64,000 nt of DNA from Ruminococcus sp. Its GTDB lineage: Bacteria; Bacillota; Clostridia; Oscillospirales; Acutalibacteraceae. The position numbers and the translations under genes were made by a program. Positions 36,203 through 44,372 of the stretch are shown piece after piece (position 1 is the stretch's first letter; the number at the start of each line of letters is the position of its first letter). Below the pieces are notes generated by a model. That model did no database searches, was not told the origin of the DNA, and was given only the letters and a program-made list of their open reading frames with translations. The stretch spans positions 60,973 through 124,972 of the forward strand of contig JAFRCW010000009.1 of NCBI GenBank assembly GCA_017404145.1. Direction: 5' to 3'.

Positions 36203-38093
36203 ATATGCTGTTCTCTTCCCAGATCAGATACTGTTCTTCCAGTGCGGCTTGCAGTTCTTCGAGCTGTGCCGTTAAGGCGATAAGCTTCTCATAGTCCGAA
36301 ACAGTCTCGTCTTTTGAGAGCTCATCCTGTGTGATCGCGATCGCGTTTTCCAAACGTTCGATCTCGTCCTCTGCGCGTTTGAGGCGCGTCTGACGCTTGC
36401 GTTCGTTGGAAGCGGCTTCTTTTCTGAGCTGATAGTCATTTTTCGGCTTCTCCTTCTTTTCCTTTGTCTCGGGAGAGGGAGAAGCTTCTTCTATATGTTC
36501 CGCATAATAGTCATAGTTGCCTAAATACTCTTTTACGCCGGTTTCGGACATCACCAACACACGGGAGGCGAGCTTGTTGATGAAGTAGCGGTCGTGGCTG
36601 ATGACCAGCAGAGTGCCTTCATAGTTTAAGAGCGTTTCCTCCAGCGCCTCGCGGGAGGACGCGTCAAGATGGTTGGTAGGCTCGTCGAGCAGCAGAAGAT
36701 TTGATCCCTTGAGCATCAGCTTGAGAAGCGAAATACGTGCTCGCTCTCCGCCGGAGCATTCATATAAAGGCTTATACACCTCGTCGCCCTTGAAGAGAAA
36801 GGCGGCAAGAGCGGAACGGATCGTGGTCTCCGACTTTCTCGGATAAGTGTTCCACACTTCGTCCAGCGCGGTGTTGTTGAGGTTGAGATTCTCCTGCATT
36901 TGGTCAAAGTAGCCGACCTCTACGCCGGCGCCGAAGGTTATTTCTCCTGCGTCGGCGACTCCTTCGCGGGTGAGGATCTTGAAAAGCGTCGTTTTGCCGC
37001 AGCCGTTTTCACCTAAGATAAATACCCTCTCGCCCTTTTGCAGATGAAAGCTGAGGTGAGAGAACAGGTGATTGCTGCCGAAAGATTTGGAGAGATTCTG
37101 ACAGTCGAGCACCTCGTTGCCGCTGTTGCTTTCGACCTCAAAGCGGAAGCGGATCGAGGAAAGCTCTGAGTCCGGCTTGACAAGCTGGGCGACGATCCGG
37201 TCGCGTTCCTTCTCCTTAGAGTGAGCGGTAACGAGATTTTTCTCTCTGTTCCATCGTTTTTGTTGTTCGATGATGCCTTCGATTCGTTTGATCTCGCGGA
37301 TGTCGTTCTCGTATTTGTTTTTTTGCGCTTCTAGAATCGCTTGCTTTTTCTTTTTGAACTCGGTGTAGTTGCCTTTGTAGCACATCACCTTGCCGTGTTC
37401 CAGTTCGATGGTCTTATTGGTGACGGCGTCTAAGAAGTAACGGTCGTGGCTGATGATGATCATCGCGCCTTTATAGTCTTTTAAGAAAACCTCCAGCCAT
37501 GACACCGATGCGATGTCGAGATGGTTGGTCGGCTCGTCAAGCAACAGCAGACTGCTTTTAGAGAGAAGAAGCTTTGCCAGACTCAGCTTGGAGCGCTGTC
37601 CGCCTGAAAGCGCCGAGACAGAGAGGGAGAAATCTTCAGAGGAGAAGCCAAGACCCAAGAGCGCGGCTTTGGTTCTGCTCTGATAGGTCAGTCCGCCTTC
37701 TCGTTCGAACTCATCGATCAGCCGTGTCTGTTCATCGACCAGCGCGTGCAGATCACCCTGTTTTTCATCAATGGATCGGGTAATCTCGGTGATCTTCTGT
37801 TCCATCTCCTCCAGATAGGAAAAGACCGAGAGCAGTTCCTCATAGATAGTTCTTTCCATATGGGTACAGGCGTGCTGTTCCATATAGCCGACCTTCAGAT
37901 TCTTCTCGGTCGCGACGGTACCCGACGCGGGAGAAAGCTCACCGCAAAGGATTCTGAAAAGAGTGGTTTTTCCTACGCCGTTATTACCGATAAACCCGAT
38001 CTTGTCTTTAGCTTCTATCTCAAAGCTGACGTCGGAAAAAAGTTCTCTTTCGCCGAAAGACATCGAGAGCTTCTGTACGGATACGATGGACAT
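36201..38093 (-). CDS. ABC-F family ATPase (translation-associated)
   Basis: 630 residues from ATG at 38093; the in-frame GTG at 38102 overlaps the AAAGGAG site. Two nucleotide-binding domains in tandem: Walker A GNNGVGKTTL and GENGCGKTTL, signatures LSGGQRSKLSLA and CSGGERARISLL, and two LLLDEPTNHLD Walker B motifs. There are no membrane spans. The linker between the domains is long and charged (the P-site tRNA interaction motif), and a C-terminal coiled coil from about 555 is rich in Glu, Lys and Arg. This is the YdiF/YfmR/Uup type; some members protect ribosomes from antibiotics, others relieve stalling. Which one cannot be told here. Confidence 0.93.
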   Translation of the reverse strand: MSIVSVQKLSMSFGERELFSDVSFEIEAKDKIGFIGNNGVGKTTLFRILCGELSPASGTVATEKNLKVGYMEQHACTHMERTIYEELLSVFSYLEEMEQKITEITRSIDEKQGDLHALVDEQTRLIDEFEREGGLTYQSRTKAALLGLGFSSEDFSLSVSALSGGQRSKLSLAKLLLSKSSLLLLDEPTNHLDIASVSWLEVFLKDYKGAMIIISHDRYFLDAVTNKTIELEHGKVMCYKGNYTEFKKKKQAILEAQKNKYENDIREIKRIEGIIEQQKRWNREKNLVTAHSKEKERDRIVAQLVKPDSELSSIRFRFEVESNSGNEVLDCQNLSKSFGSNHLFSHLSFHLQKGERVFILGENGCGKTTLFKILTREGVADAGEITFGAGVEVGYFDQMQENLNLNNTALDEVWNTYPRKSETTIRSALAAFLFKGDEVYKPLYECSGGERARISLLKLMLKGSNLLLLDEPTNHLDASSREALEETLLNYEGTLLVISHDRYFINKLASRVLVMSETGVKEYLGNYDYYAEHIEEASPSPETKEKKEKPKNDYQLRKEAASNERKRQTRLKRAEDEIERLENAIAITQDELSKDETVSDYEKLIALTAQLEELQAALEEQYLIWEENSI

Positions 38094-38113
38094 AGGTTTC
38101 ACTCCTTTCTTTA

Positions 38114-38179
38114 TGAACTAAGAGCTAAGAATTAAGAACTAAGAACAAAGGGAGGGCTCTGCCCTCACCTGATTCTTGG
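38114..38179. repeat. Heptad array plus GGGC-hairpin element, copy 2
   Basis: Five 7-base units (GAACTAA, GAGCTAA, GAATTAA, GAACTAA, GAACAAA) then GGGAGGGCTCTGCCCTC and ACCTGATTCTTGG. It fills the gap between malic enzyme and ABC-F genes and may end the transcript from neither; no T-run follows. Confidence 0.65.
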
Positions 38180-38182
38180 TAT

Positions 38183-39355
38183 TTATTTACGTGCTGCTCC
38201 CGATTCTCTCGCCGCTTTTTTGACCGCTTCGGCAACTGCCGCAGCGACGCTTTTGTTCAGCGGAGAGGGGATGATGTTTTCCTCACTCAGCTCATCCTCG
38301 GGGATCAGAGAAGCCAGCGCCAAAGACGCCGCAACCTTCATCTCTTCGTTGATACAGGCCGCTCTGCAGTCAAGCGCGCCTCTGAAGATCCCGGGGAACG
38401 CGAGAACGTTATTGATCTGGTTATAAAAGTCCGAGCGTCCTGTTCCGACTACTCTCGCGCCCGCCGCTTTCGCCTTATCCGGCATAATTTCGGGAACGGG
38501 ATTTGCCATCGGGAAGACGACGGCGTCTTTGTTCATCGATCGGATCATTTCTTCGTCGACGGTATTCGGAGCCGAAACGCCGATGAAGACGTCCGCGCCC
38601 TTTAAGGCGTCTCGGATCGTGCCGGCGCGGTGTTCGCGGTTGGTGATCGCGGCGATCTCCTGTTTTGCTTGATTCAGCCTTTCGTCGCCCTCGCATAAGA
38701 TTCCCTGACTGTCGCAGACGATAAAATGCTTTGCGCCCATATGCATCAGATGGCGGCAGATCGCAAGTCCCGCGGAGCCTGCGCCGCTGATGACGATACG
38801 GACGTCCTCTATATTCTTGTTGACCAGCTTCAAGGCGTTGATCAGCGCCGCGGCGACAACCACCGCCGTGCCGTGCTGATCGTCGTGAAAGACGGGGATG
38901 TCGCAGATCTCTTTGAGCTTTCTTTCGATTTCAAAGCACCTCGGCGCACTGATGTCCTCGAGGTTGATCCCGCCAAAGGAGCCGGAGAGCAGATAGATGG
39001 TGCGCACCAGCTCGTCGGTATCCTTGGAGCGGATACACAGCGGAAAGGCGTCGATATCGGCGAATTCCTTAAACAGAACGCACTTTCCTTCCATCACGGG
39101 CATACCTGCCTCGGGACCGATATCGCCCAGTCCCAGCACCGCCGTGCCGTCGGTGATGACCGCGACGAGGTTCTTCCGTCTTGTCAATTCAAAGGATTTG
39201 TCATAATCTTTTTCGATCTCCAGGCACGGCTGCGCCACGCCCGGGGTATAGGCGAGGGAAAGATCTTCTTTCGTTTCGATTTTCGCGCGGGATGCGACTT
39301 CGATTTTCCCCTGCCATTCATAATGCTTTTTCAACGATTGTTCCTTGATATCCAT
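38183..39355 (-). CDS. NAD(P)-dependent malic enzyme
   Basis: 390 residues, the short bacterial type. It decarboxylates malate to pyruvate with NAD or NADP. Visible motifs are [12 protein letters not shown] (Tyr of the active site), [18 protein letters not shown], the metal site in [11 protein letters not shown], and the Rossmann loop [15 protein letters not shown]. It ends with an Ala-rich tail. The class II fumarase is encoded 52 bases upstream in the same direction, so fumarate to malate to pyruvate is a plausible linked route. Confidence 0.95.
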   Translation of the reverse strand: MDIKEQSLKKHYEWQGKIEVASRAKIETKEDLSLAYTPGVAQPCLEIEKDYDKSFELTRRKNLVAVITDGTAVLGLGDIGPEAGMPVMEGKCVLFKEFADIDAFPLCIRSKDTDELVRTIYLLSGSFGGINLEDISAPRCFEIERKLKEICDIPVFHDDQHGTAVVVAAALINALKLVNKNIEDVRIVISGAGSAGLAICRHLMHMGAKHFIVCDSQGILCEGDERLNQAKQEIAAITNREHRAGTIRDALKGADVFIGVSAPNTVDEEMIRSMNKDAVVFPMANPVPEIMPDKAKAAGARVVGTGRSDFYNQINNVLAFPGIFRGALDCRAACINEEMKVAASLALASLIPEDELSEENIIPSPLNKSVAAAVAEAVKKAARESGAARK

Positions 39356-39372
39356 ATCTGCCTTCCTTTTTA

Positions 39373-39404
39373 TGTGTAGGGAACGATGCCCACATCGTTC
39401 CGAA
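39373..39404. repeat. GTAGGG...CCGA repeat, copy 4 (relative)
   Basis: TGTAGGGAACGATGCCCACA then TCGTTCCGAAG. The hairpin arm (GGAACGATG/CATCGTTCC) differs from the other copies but the outer GTAGGG and CCGA are kept. It lies between fumC and the malic enzyme gene. Confidence 0.5.
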
Positions 39405-39407
39405 GTT

Positions 39408-40781
39408 TTAAATCAATTCTTCCGGGTGAAAAACCTTATCAAATTCTTCCTCGGATAAGAAGCCGAGACCGGTGCACGCTTCTTTCAGAGAGAGGTTTTC
39501 GCGATAGGCTTTTTTGGCGACCTTTGCCGCGTTCTCATAGCCGATATAGGGATTGAGAGCCGTGACCAGCATCAGCGAACGGTGGAGATTTTCGTTCATC
39601 TTTTCTCTGTTTACCTTGATACCGCTGACACAGCGTTTTTCAAAAGACAGCAGACTGTCGCTGAGCAGACGCGCCGACTGTAAAAAGTTATACGCGGTGA
39701 CGGGTAAAAAGACGTTGAGCTGAAAGTTGCCCTGAGAAGCGGCGACACCGATCACGGCGTCATTTCCCATCACCTGTACGGCGACCATCGTTACCGATTC
39801 ACACTGGGTGGGATTGACCTTGCCGGGCATGATCGACGAGCCGGGCTCGTTCTCCGGGATCGTGATCTCCGAAAGTCCGCAGCGCGGTCCCGAAGCAAGC
39901 CAGCGGATGTCGTTTGCGATCTTCATCATATCCGAGGCGAGAGCCTTGAGAGCGCCGTGTGCGAATGTGATCCTGTCCAGAGACGATAATGCGTGGAATT
40001 TGTTCTCTGCGCTTTCAAAGGGCAGACCTGTATATTCTTTAAGCTTTTCGGCGACCATATCTCCGAAGCCCTCGGGAGCATTAAGCCCCGTGCCGACAGC
40101 CGTGCCGCCGATTGCGAGTTGATATAGTCCGCAAAGCGCTTTTTCGATCTGTTCTCTGTCGTTTTCGAGCATTCCGCGCCATCCGGAGATCTCCTGTGAG
40201 AACGCAATAGGGACCGCGTCCTGCAAGTGTGTTCTGCCGGATTTGACGATACCTTCGTTTTCTTTTTCCAGTCTTTTCAGCGTGTCGGTCATCTTGTCAA
40301 GAGCGGGAAGAAGCTCCGTTTTTACGGCGACAGCCGCGGCGATATGCATCGCGGTAGGGAAGGTGTCGTTAGAGCTTTGCGACATATTAACGTCATCGTT
40401 GGGATGAAGGGCGGATTCACCGATGATCCTATTCGCACGGTTTGAGATAACCTCATTGAGGTTCATATTTGTCTGGGTGCCGGAGCCGGTCTGCCAGACG
40501 GAGAGAGGAAATTCATCTCTCCATTTCCCTCTGTATATCTCATCACAGGCGTTGATGATCGCGAGCTTTTTCGAGAGCGTCATCTTCTGAGGGTTCAGCT
40601 GTGCGTTGACCTCTGTCGCCGCTTTCTTCAAGAGAGCGAACGCTTTGATGATCGCTTCGGGCATCTTCTCCCATCCTACGGGAAAGTTTTGGAGACTTCT
40701 CTGGGTCTGCGCGCCCCAGAGGTGTTCTTTGGGCACGCGGATTTCTCCCATAGAGTCGTGTTCAATTCGGTATTCGTTCAT
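39408..40781 (-). CDS. fumC: Fumarate hydratase, class II
   Basis: 457 residues. It reversibly hydrates fumarate to malate and needs no iron-sulfur cluster. The substrate motifs are [25 protein letters not shown] and the family signature [11 protein letters not shown]. Aspartase is a close relative; GxGTxxNMNxNE with HPNDDVN here fits fumarase. ATG at 40781 has a GGAGGTAT site. Transcribed with the malic enzyme gene behind it. Confidence 0.94.
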   Translation of the reverse strand: MNEYRIEHDSMGEIRVPKEHLWGAQTQRSLQNFPVGWEKMPEAIIKAFALLKKAATEVNAQLNPQKMTLSKKLAIINACDEIYRGKWRDEFPLSVWQTGSGTQTNMNLNEVISNRANRIIGESALHPNDDVNMSQSSNDTFPTAMHIAAAVAVKTELLPALDKMTDTLKRLEKENEGIVKSGRTHLQDAVPIAFSQEISGWRGMLENDREQIEKALCGLYQLAIGGTAVGTGLNAPEGFGDMVAEKLKEYTGLPFESAENKFHALSSLDRITFAHGALKALASDMMKIANDIRWLASGPRCGLSEITIPENEPGSSIMPGKVNPTQCESVTMVAVQVMGNDAVIGVAASQGNFQLNVFLPVTAYNFLQSARLLSDSLLSFEKRCVSGIKVNREKMNENLHRSLMLVTALNPYIGYENAAKVAKKAYRENLSLKEACTGLGFLSEEEFDKVFHPEELI

Positions 40782-40940
40782 ATGATACCTCCGGCGTTTG
40801 TTTCGAAAATATTGATCCGTAATCGGCTTTTTCTAGTATTCCTTAAACATTATATTAAGAAAAGAATATGATGTCAACGTTCAAAAGACACACAAAAATT
40901 TCCCCATATGCCGCATAAATCCTCAATATTGTCAAAAGCC

Positions 40941-40968
40941 TTGAAATTTTCGGAGAAAATGATATAAT
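40941..40968 (+). promoter_or_regulatory. Promoter of the glycerophosphotransferase gene
   Basis: TTGAAA, 16 bases, TATAAT, 45 bases before the start at 41013. Confidence 0.7.
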
Positions 40969-41012
40969 AAAACGGTATATGTATGAAGTAATTCAAAAAG
41001 GGGTATTTAGTT

Positions 41013-42743
41013 TTGGTTTACGTCAGAAATATTGAATGGGAAAGAATACATCTGTATATTGATCTGGAAGCGGACGATGATCTTCTGTCGGATGACAGGT
41101 TGAGATTCTTCTTGGTCAATCAGTTCGGAGAGGTAAAAGTCGAGTTCAAGAGAGTGTCCTTTGTTGATGGAATTCTCAGATTGACATTGAATATTACCAA
41201 CAACGGTATCAACCGCTGTATCGGCAACGGTACGTATAAGATATTCGTCTGCATAGATGAAAAGCTGATTACCATTCCCGTCTATGAGGGAACAACCGAG
41301 TCTCTTGCCGGTTGGGGCAGAAACTTTAACTATCTGACCAACAAGGGCGTCTATACTGCCGGTTTTATGGTAGATGAATACAGCGACGCGCCTGAGCTGC
41401 AGCTGCTTTTCTACAATTCGAGAATTTGTACTTATTCCGACAAGCCACCGGTAGATGAGGTGATTCCGAAACTTCCTTTCAAAGAAAGAATGATAAAAAA
41501 GTACAAGCCGAAGATCCAGCGTCATATCACCAGAATGTACGGGATCACCTATCGTTTCTTCCGCTTCTTTAACAAGAACAGGAAAACCATCCTTTTCCTG
41601 TCTGAAAAGGATGAGAAGCTCGCGCTGAATATGGCGGCGGTATATAACCGGATGAAGGAGAGAGGCCTCGATAAGGAATACCACATCGAGCTTTCTCTGA
41701 GAAATACCGAAAACATTGACTATTCCAAGTGGAGTTCCGCCAAGATGATCGCAAAGATCGCTAAGGCAAGCGTGATCATTGTCGACGATCATATTCCGTT
41801 TTTTGACAATTTCCTTTTGGACCGCGACGTTGTACTGATCCAGATCTGGCACGCGGGCGCCGGTTTCAAGGGCGTTGGCTACAGCCGCTGGGGACACTAC
41901 GGCTGCCCCGGAATCTTCAGCTGTCACAGACAGTACACCTACTGTATCTCTCCCTCCAAGGCGATCCGTCATTTCTTCTCCGAACAGTTCGGTATTCTGG
42001 ATGAACAGATCATCCCGACCGGTATGGCGAGAATGGACAGCTATATGGATCCGAAGGTCAGAGAAGAGACCACTGAGCGTATCTACCGCGAGTATCCTGT
42101 TTTGAAGGATAAGAAGGTTGTGTTGTTCGCGCCTACTTACAGAGGACAGAACCGCAAGACTGCATATTATCCCTATGAGCTGATTGATTTTGAGGGATTG
42201 TATCGGTACGCCGAAAAGAACGACGCTGTTGTGCTGTTCAAGATGCATCCGTGGGTACCGGGCGACGTTCCGATCGAAGAGAAATATGCCGATCGGTTCT
42301 TCTCGATGAATACCTATCCGAACATCAACGAGCTGTTCTATGTGACCGATCTGTTGATCACCGACTATTCCTCGAGTATGTATGAGTTCCTGCTGATGGA
42401 GAAGCCGATGCTGTTCTTCCCGTTTGACAAGAACCAGTATTCGGTATCAAGAGGCTTCCATCGCGACTATGACTCCAACGTTCCCGGCAAGATCTGCTGC
42501 ACCTTTGACGAGCTGCTTGATGCGATGAACAAAGAGGACTACGAGTTTGAGAAGGTCGGCGAGATGCTCAATCAATATTTTGATAACGTCGATACCCATA
42601 ACTGTGACCGTATCATCGACTGGCTGGTGCTGGGCAATCTTCCCGAGGAGTACAAGATTGCTTTACAGAAGAAGAAAGAACAGATCAAAAAGGTCAGAAG
42701 CATCCGTTTTGAGGTTGAGACACCTGATATATTAAAAGAATAA
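41013..42743 (+). CDS. CDP-glycerol glycerophosphotransferase-family protein
   Basis: 576 residues from TTG at 41013 (AAAAAGGGG ahead). Residues 1-185 are a beta-rich domain; the rest is the TagF/TarL-type transferase domain: IQIWHAGAGFKGVGYS, APTYRGQNRK, VLFKMHPW and ITDYSSSMYEFLLMEKP, including the His residues important in TagF. Such enzymes add glycerol- or ribitol-phosphate units to teichoic acids or other surface glycans on the cytoplasmic membrane face. No other tag/tar gene is near, so the polymer is uncertain. Confidence 0.92.
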   Translation: MVYVRNIEWERIHLYIDLEADDDLLSDDRLRFFLVNQFGEVKVEFKRVSFVDGILRLTLNITNNGINRCIGNGTYKIFVCIDEKLITIPVYEGTTESLAGWGRNFNYLTNKGVYTAGFMVDEYSDAPELQLLFYNSRICTYSDKPPVDEVIPKLPFKERMIKKYKPKIQRHITRMYGITYRFFRFFNKNRKTILFLSEKDEKLALNMAAVYNRMKERGLDKEYHIELSLRNTENIDYSKWSSAKMIAKIAKASVIIVDDHIPFFDNFLLDRDVVLIQIWHAGAGFKGVGYSRWGHYGCPGIFSCHRQYTYCISPSKAIRHFFSEQFGILDEQIIPTGMARMDSYMDPKVREETTERIYREYPVLKDKKVVLFAPTYRGQNRKTAYYPYELIDFEGLYRYAEKNDAVVLFKMHPWVPGDVPIEEKYADRFFSMNTYPNINELFYVTDLLITDYSSSMYEFLLMEKPMLFFPFDKNQYSVSRGFHRDYDSNVPGKICCTFDELLDAMNKEDYEFEKVGEMLNQYFDNVDTHNCDRIIDWLVLGNLPEEYKIALQKKKEQIKKVRSIRFEVETPDILKE

Positions 42744-42774
42744 GATATTCGATAAAGAGAAAGCAGGAGAGTTT

Positions 42775-43377
42775 ATGTATATTACATGTTTGGATTTAGA
42801 GGGCGTACTGGTTCCCGAGATCTGGATCGCGTTCGCTGAAGCTTCGGGGATCCCGGAGCTGAAAAGGACGACCCGTGATGAGCCCGACTATGATAAGCTG
42901 ATGCAATACCGTCTGGAGATCCTGAAGGAACACGGCTTGGGGCTTAAGGAGATTCAGGATACGATCGCGAAGATCGATCCGATGCCCGGCGCGAAGGAGT
43001 TTCTGGATCAACTGCGCGCCGAGACTCAGGCAATCATCCTCTCCGACACGTTTTCTCAGTTCGCGAAGCCCTTGATGAAAAAGCTCGGCTGGCCTGCGAT
43101 CTTCTGTAACGAGCTGATCGTGGATGATAACGGCGCGATCACCGGCTACAAGCTCAGATGTGAAAAGACCAAGCTTACCACCGTTAAGGCGCTGCAGTCC
43201 TGCGGCTTTGAGACGATCGCTTCGGGCGACAGCTTCAACGATCTTCAGATGATCCAAGCGTCTAAGGCAGGCTTTTTGTTCAGAGCTCCCGAGAGCATCA
43301 AGAAGGATTATCCCGATATTCCTGCATGCGACACCTATGAACAACTGCTCTCTTTGATCAGAGGCGCAATGAAATAG
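42775..43377 (+). CDS. thrH: ThrH-like phosphoserine phosphatase / homoserine phosphotransferase
   Basis: 200 residues. A HAD-fold phosphatase with the unusual first motif DLEGVLVPE (Asp nucleophile, Glu in place of the second Asp), ILSDTFSQF as motif II, the Lys region and GDSFNDLQM as motif IV. This pattern is that of ThrH, which can move phosphate from phosphoserine to homoserine. It follows the glycerophosphotransferase by 31 bases with GCAGGAGAG and ends at a terminator, so the two are likely co-transcribed, although their tasks look unrelated. Confidence 0.88.
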   Translation: MYITCLDLEGVLVPEIWIAFAEASGIPELKRTTRDEPDYDKLMQYRLEILKEHGLGLKEIQDTIAKIDPMPGAKEFLDQLRAETQAIILSDTFSQFAKPLMKKLGWPAIFCNELIVDDNGAITGYKLRCEKTKLTTVKALQSCGFETIASGDSFNDLQMIQASKAGFLFRAPESIKKDYPDIPACDTYEQLLSLIRGAMK

Positions 43378-43410
43378 AGTTTTCCGGTGATACCGAAACC
43401 CAATATGGAG

Positions 43411-43440
43411 AGGACAGCAGATTCGTCTGCTGTCCTTTTC
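43411..43440 (+). terminator. Terminator after thrH
   Basis: GGACAGCAGA, TTCG, TCTGCTGTCC and TTTT: a 10-pair stem with a UUCG loop. Confidence 0.92.
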
Positions 43441-43453
43441 TATGAAAAAAGTA

Positions 43454-43482
43454 TTGACAAAACCAAGGGAAAATGATATGAT
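43454..43482 (+). promoter_or_regulatory. Promoter of the feo cluster
   Basis: TTGACA, 17 bases, TATGAT. The first palindrome begins 9 bases after the -10 box, over the expected start of transcription. Confidence 0.85.
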
Positions 43483-43491
43483 ATTGGCGAG

Positions 43492-43576
43492 GTTAGTTAA
43501 GGCTAACTGATTTTTTTGAATGCGAGGTTAGTTTTTGCTAACTGCTTTTTGTGACGCGAAGTTAGCCAAAACTAAC
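43492..43576 (+). promoter_or_regulatory. Three DtxR/IdeR-like operators before feoA
   Basis: GTTAGTTAAGGCTAAC (43492-43507), GTTAGTTTTTGCTAAC (43527-43542) and GTTAGCCAAAACTAAC (43561-43576). All are GTTAG-N6-CTAAC and are spaced 35 and 34 bases apart, about three and a third helical turns. The core resembles the DtxR/IdeR box (TTAGGTTAGSCTAACCTAA), so iron-dependent repression is the likely role. The regulator gene is not in the window. Confidence 0.8.
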
Positions 43577-43600
43577 TAAAAAGAAAGGGCGGTGGACAGA

Positions 43601-43810
43601 ATGCCGTTAACATTAGCCGTCATCGGCGAAGAAAATATCATCAAAAGGATCGGCGGCAGCGCTGATGTCAGGGCACATTTGCAAAACTTGGGTTTTGTCT
43701 GCGGCGCTGTTGTTACGGTTGTCAGCTCGATGGGCGGCAATCTGATCGTCAATGTCAAAAATGCGCGTATTGCCATCAGCAAGGAAATGGCGCAGAAGAT
43801 ATATATTTAG
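43601..43810 (+). CDS. feoA: FeoA-domain protein, first copy
   Basis: 69 residues from ATG at 43601. A small SH3-like protein of the ferrous iron uptake system: segments VIGEENIIKRIGGSADVRAH, LGFVCGAVVTVVSSMGGNLI and VKNARIAISKEMAQKI follow the FeoA pattern, though the first part is diverged. FeoA proteins bind or stimulate FeoB at the cytoplasmic side. It is the first gene behind the three operators. Confidence 0.88.
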   Translation: MPLTLAVIGEENIIKRIGGSADVRAHLQNLGFVCGAVVTVVSSMGGNLIVNVKNARIAISKEMAQKIYI

Positions 43811-43868
43811 TGAAAAGTGAATGGTGAATGGTGAATAGTTGCGGGCGGGCTCTGCCCGCACCCGATTC
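43811..43868. repeat. Heptad array plus GGGC-hairpin element, copy 3
   Basis: Four 7-base GTGAATG-type units, GTTGCGGGCGGGCTCTGCC, then CGCACCCGATTCCT. It lies between the two feoA genes. The core matches the inverted copy at 61913-61990 almost base for base. Confidence 0.65.
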
Positions 43869-43899
43869 CTATTTTATCAAATATACAAGGAGGCAGAAT

Positions 43900-44127
43900 A
43901 TGAAAACACTCAGAGAGGTCGCGATCGGCAGTTCCTGTACGGTCAAAAAGCTCCACGGTGAGGGCGCTGTCAAACGCCGCATCATGGATATGGGCATCAC
44001 CAAGGGCGTAGAGATCAAGGTGCAGAAAGTCGCTCCTTTGGGCGATCCGATGGAAGTCACCGTCCGCGGTTATCAGCTCTCGATCCGTAAGGCTGACGCC
44101 GAGATGGTTGAGGTAGAGGCTGATTGA
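43900..44127 (+). CDS. feoA: FeoA-domain protein, second copy
   Basis: 75 residues from ATG at 43900 (AAGGAGG ahead). It is the more canonical FeoA: MKTLREVAIGSSCTVKKLHG, KRRIMDMGITKGVEIKV and GDPMEVTVRGYQLSIRKADA. The pair of feoA genes before feoB is common in Clostridia. Confidence 0.92.
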   Translation: MKTLREVAIGSSCTVKKLHGEGAVKRRIMDMGITKGVEIKVQKVAPLGDPMEVTVRGYQLSIRKADAEMVEVEAD

Positions 44128-44129
44128 GT

Positions 44130-44330
44130 CAGCCTCAGCGATATTCGCGTATCCGCGAGTGATATACGGCTTCGCCGCGCGATATTCCTATGGAGCGATA
44201 TTTGCTTCGCTAGTTATTGTGCGAATAGCATATCGCTTTTCGGTTCACCGAAAAATATCGCCGTTTCAAAAGAAACGATATCGCTGCCGCGGAAAGCGGT
44301 GATTTCGCATAATATGAACGTTATTTTTTA
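44130..44330. repeat. Array of mini-hairpins separated by GCGATAT/ATATCGC
   Basis: About 200 bases with at least six tiny hairpins, among them CGCG/CGCG, GGCttcGCC, TCGGttcaCCGA, GTTTCaaaaGAAAC and CCGCggaaaGCGG, with GCGATAT or its complement ATATCGC between them. It lies between feoA and feoB. It is not a CRISPR: the spacers are shorter than the units and the units are not identical. Confidence 0.65.
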
Positions 44331-44337
44331 CGCACAA

Positions 44338-44353
44338 GTTAGCGATAACTAAC
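44338..44353 (+). promoter_or_regulatory. Fourth GTTAG-N6-CTAAC operator, before feoB
   Basis: GTTAGCGATAACTAAC, 19 bases before the feoB start. It matches the three sites before feoA, which suggests a second regulated entry point for feoB. Confidence 0.75.
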
Positions 44354-44372
44354 CAAGAAATGAGGTATTTTT

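Noticed and set aside
41007..42248. 413-residue minus-strand frame opposite the glycerophosphotransferase
   Set aside because: The plus-strand protein carries the conserved family motifs and a promoter; the antisense frame has neither.
44130..44330. CRISPR array
   Set aside because: Units are short and not identical and the spacers are only 5-15 bases; no cas gene is present.
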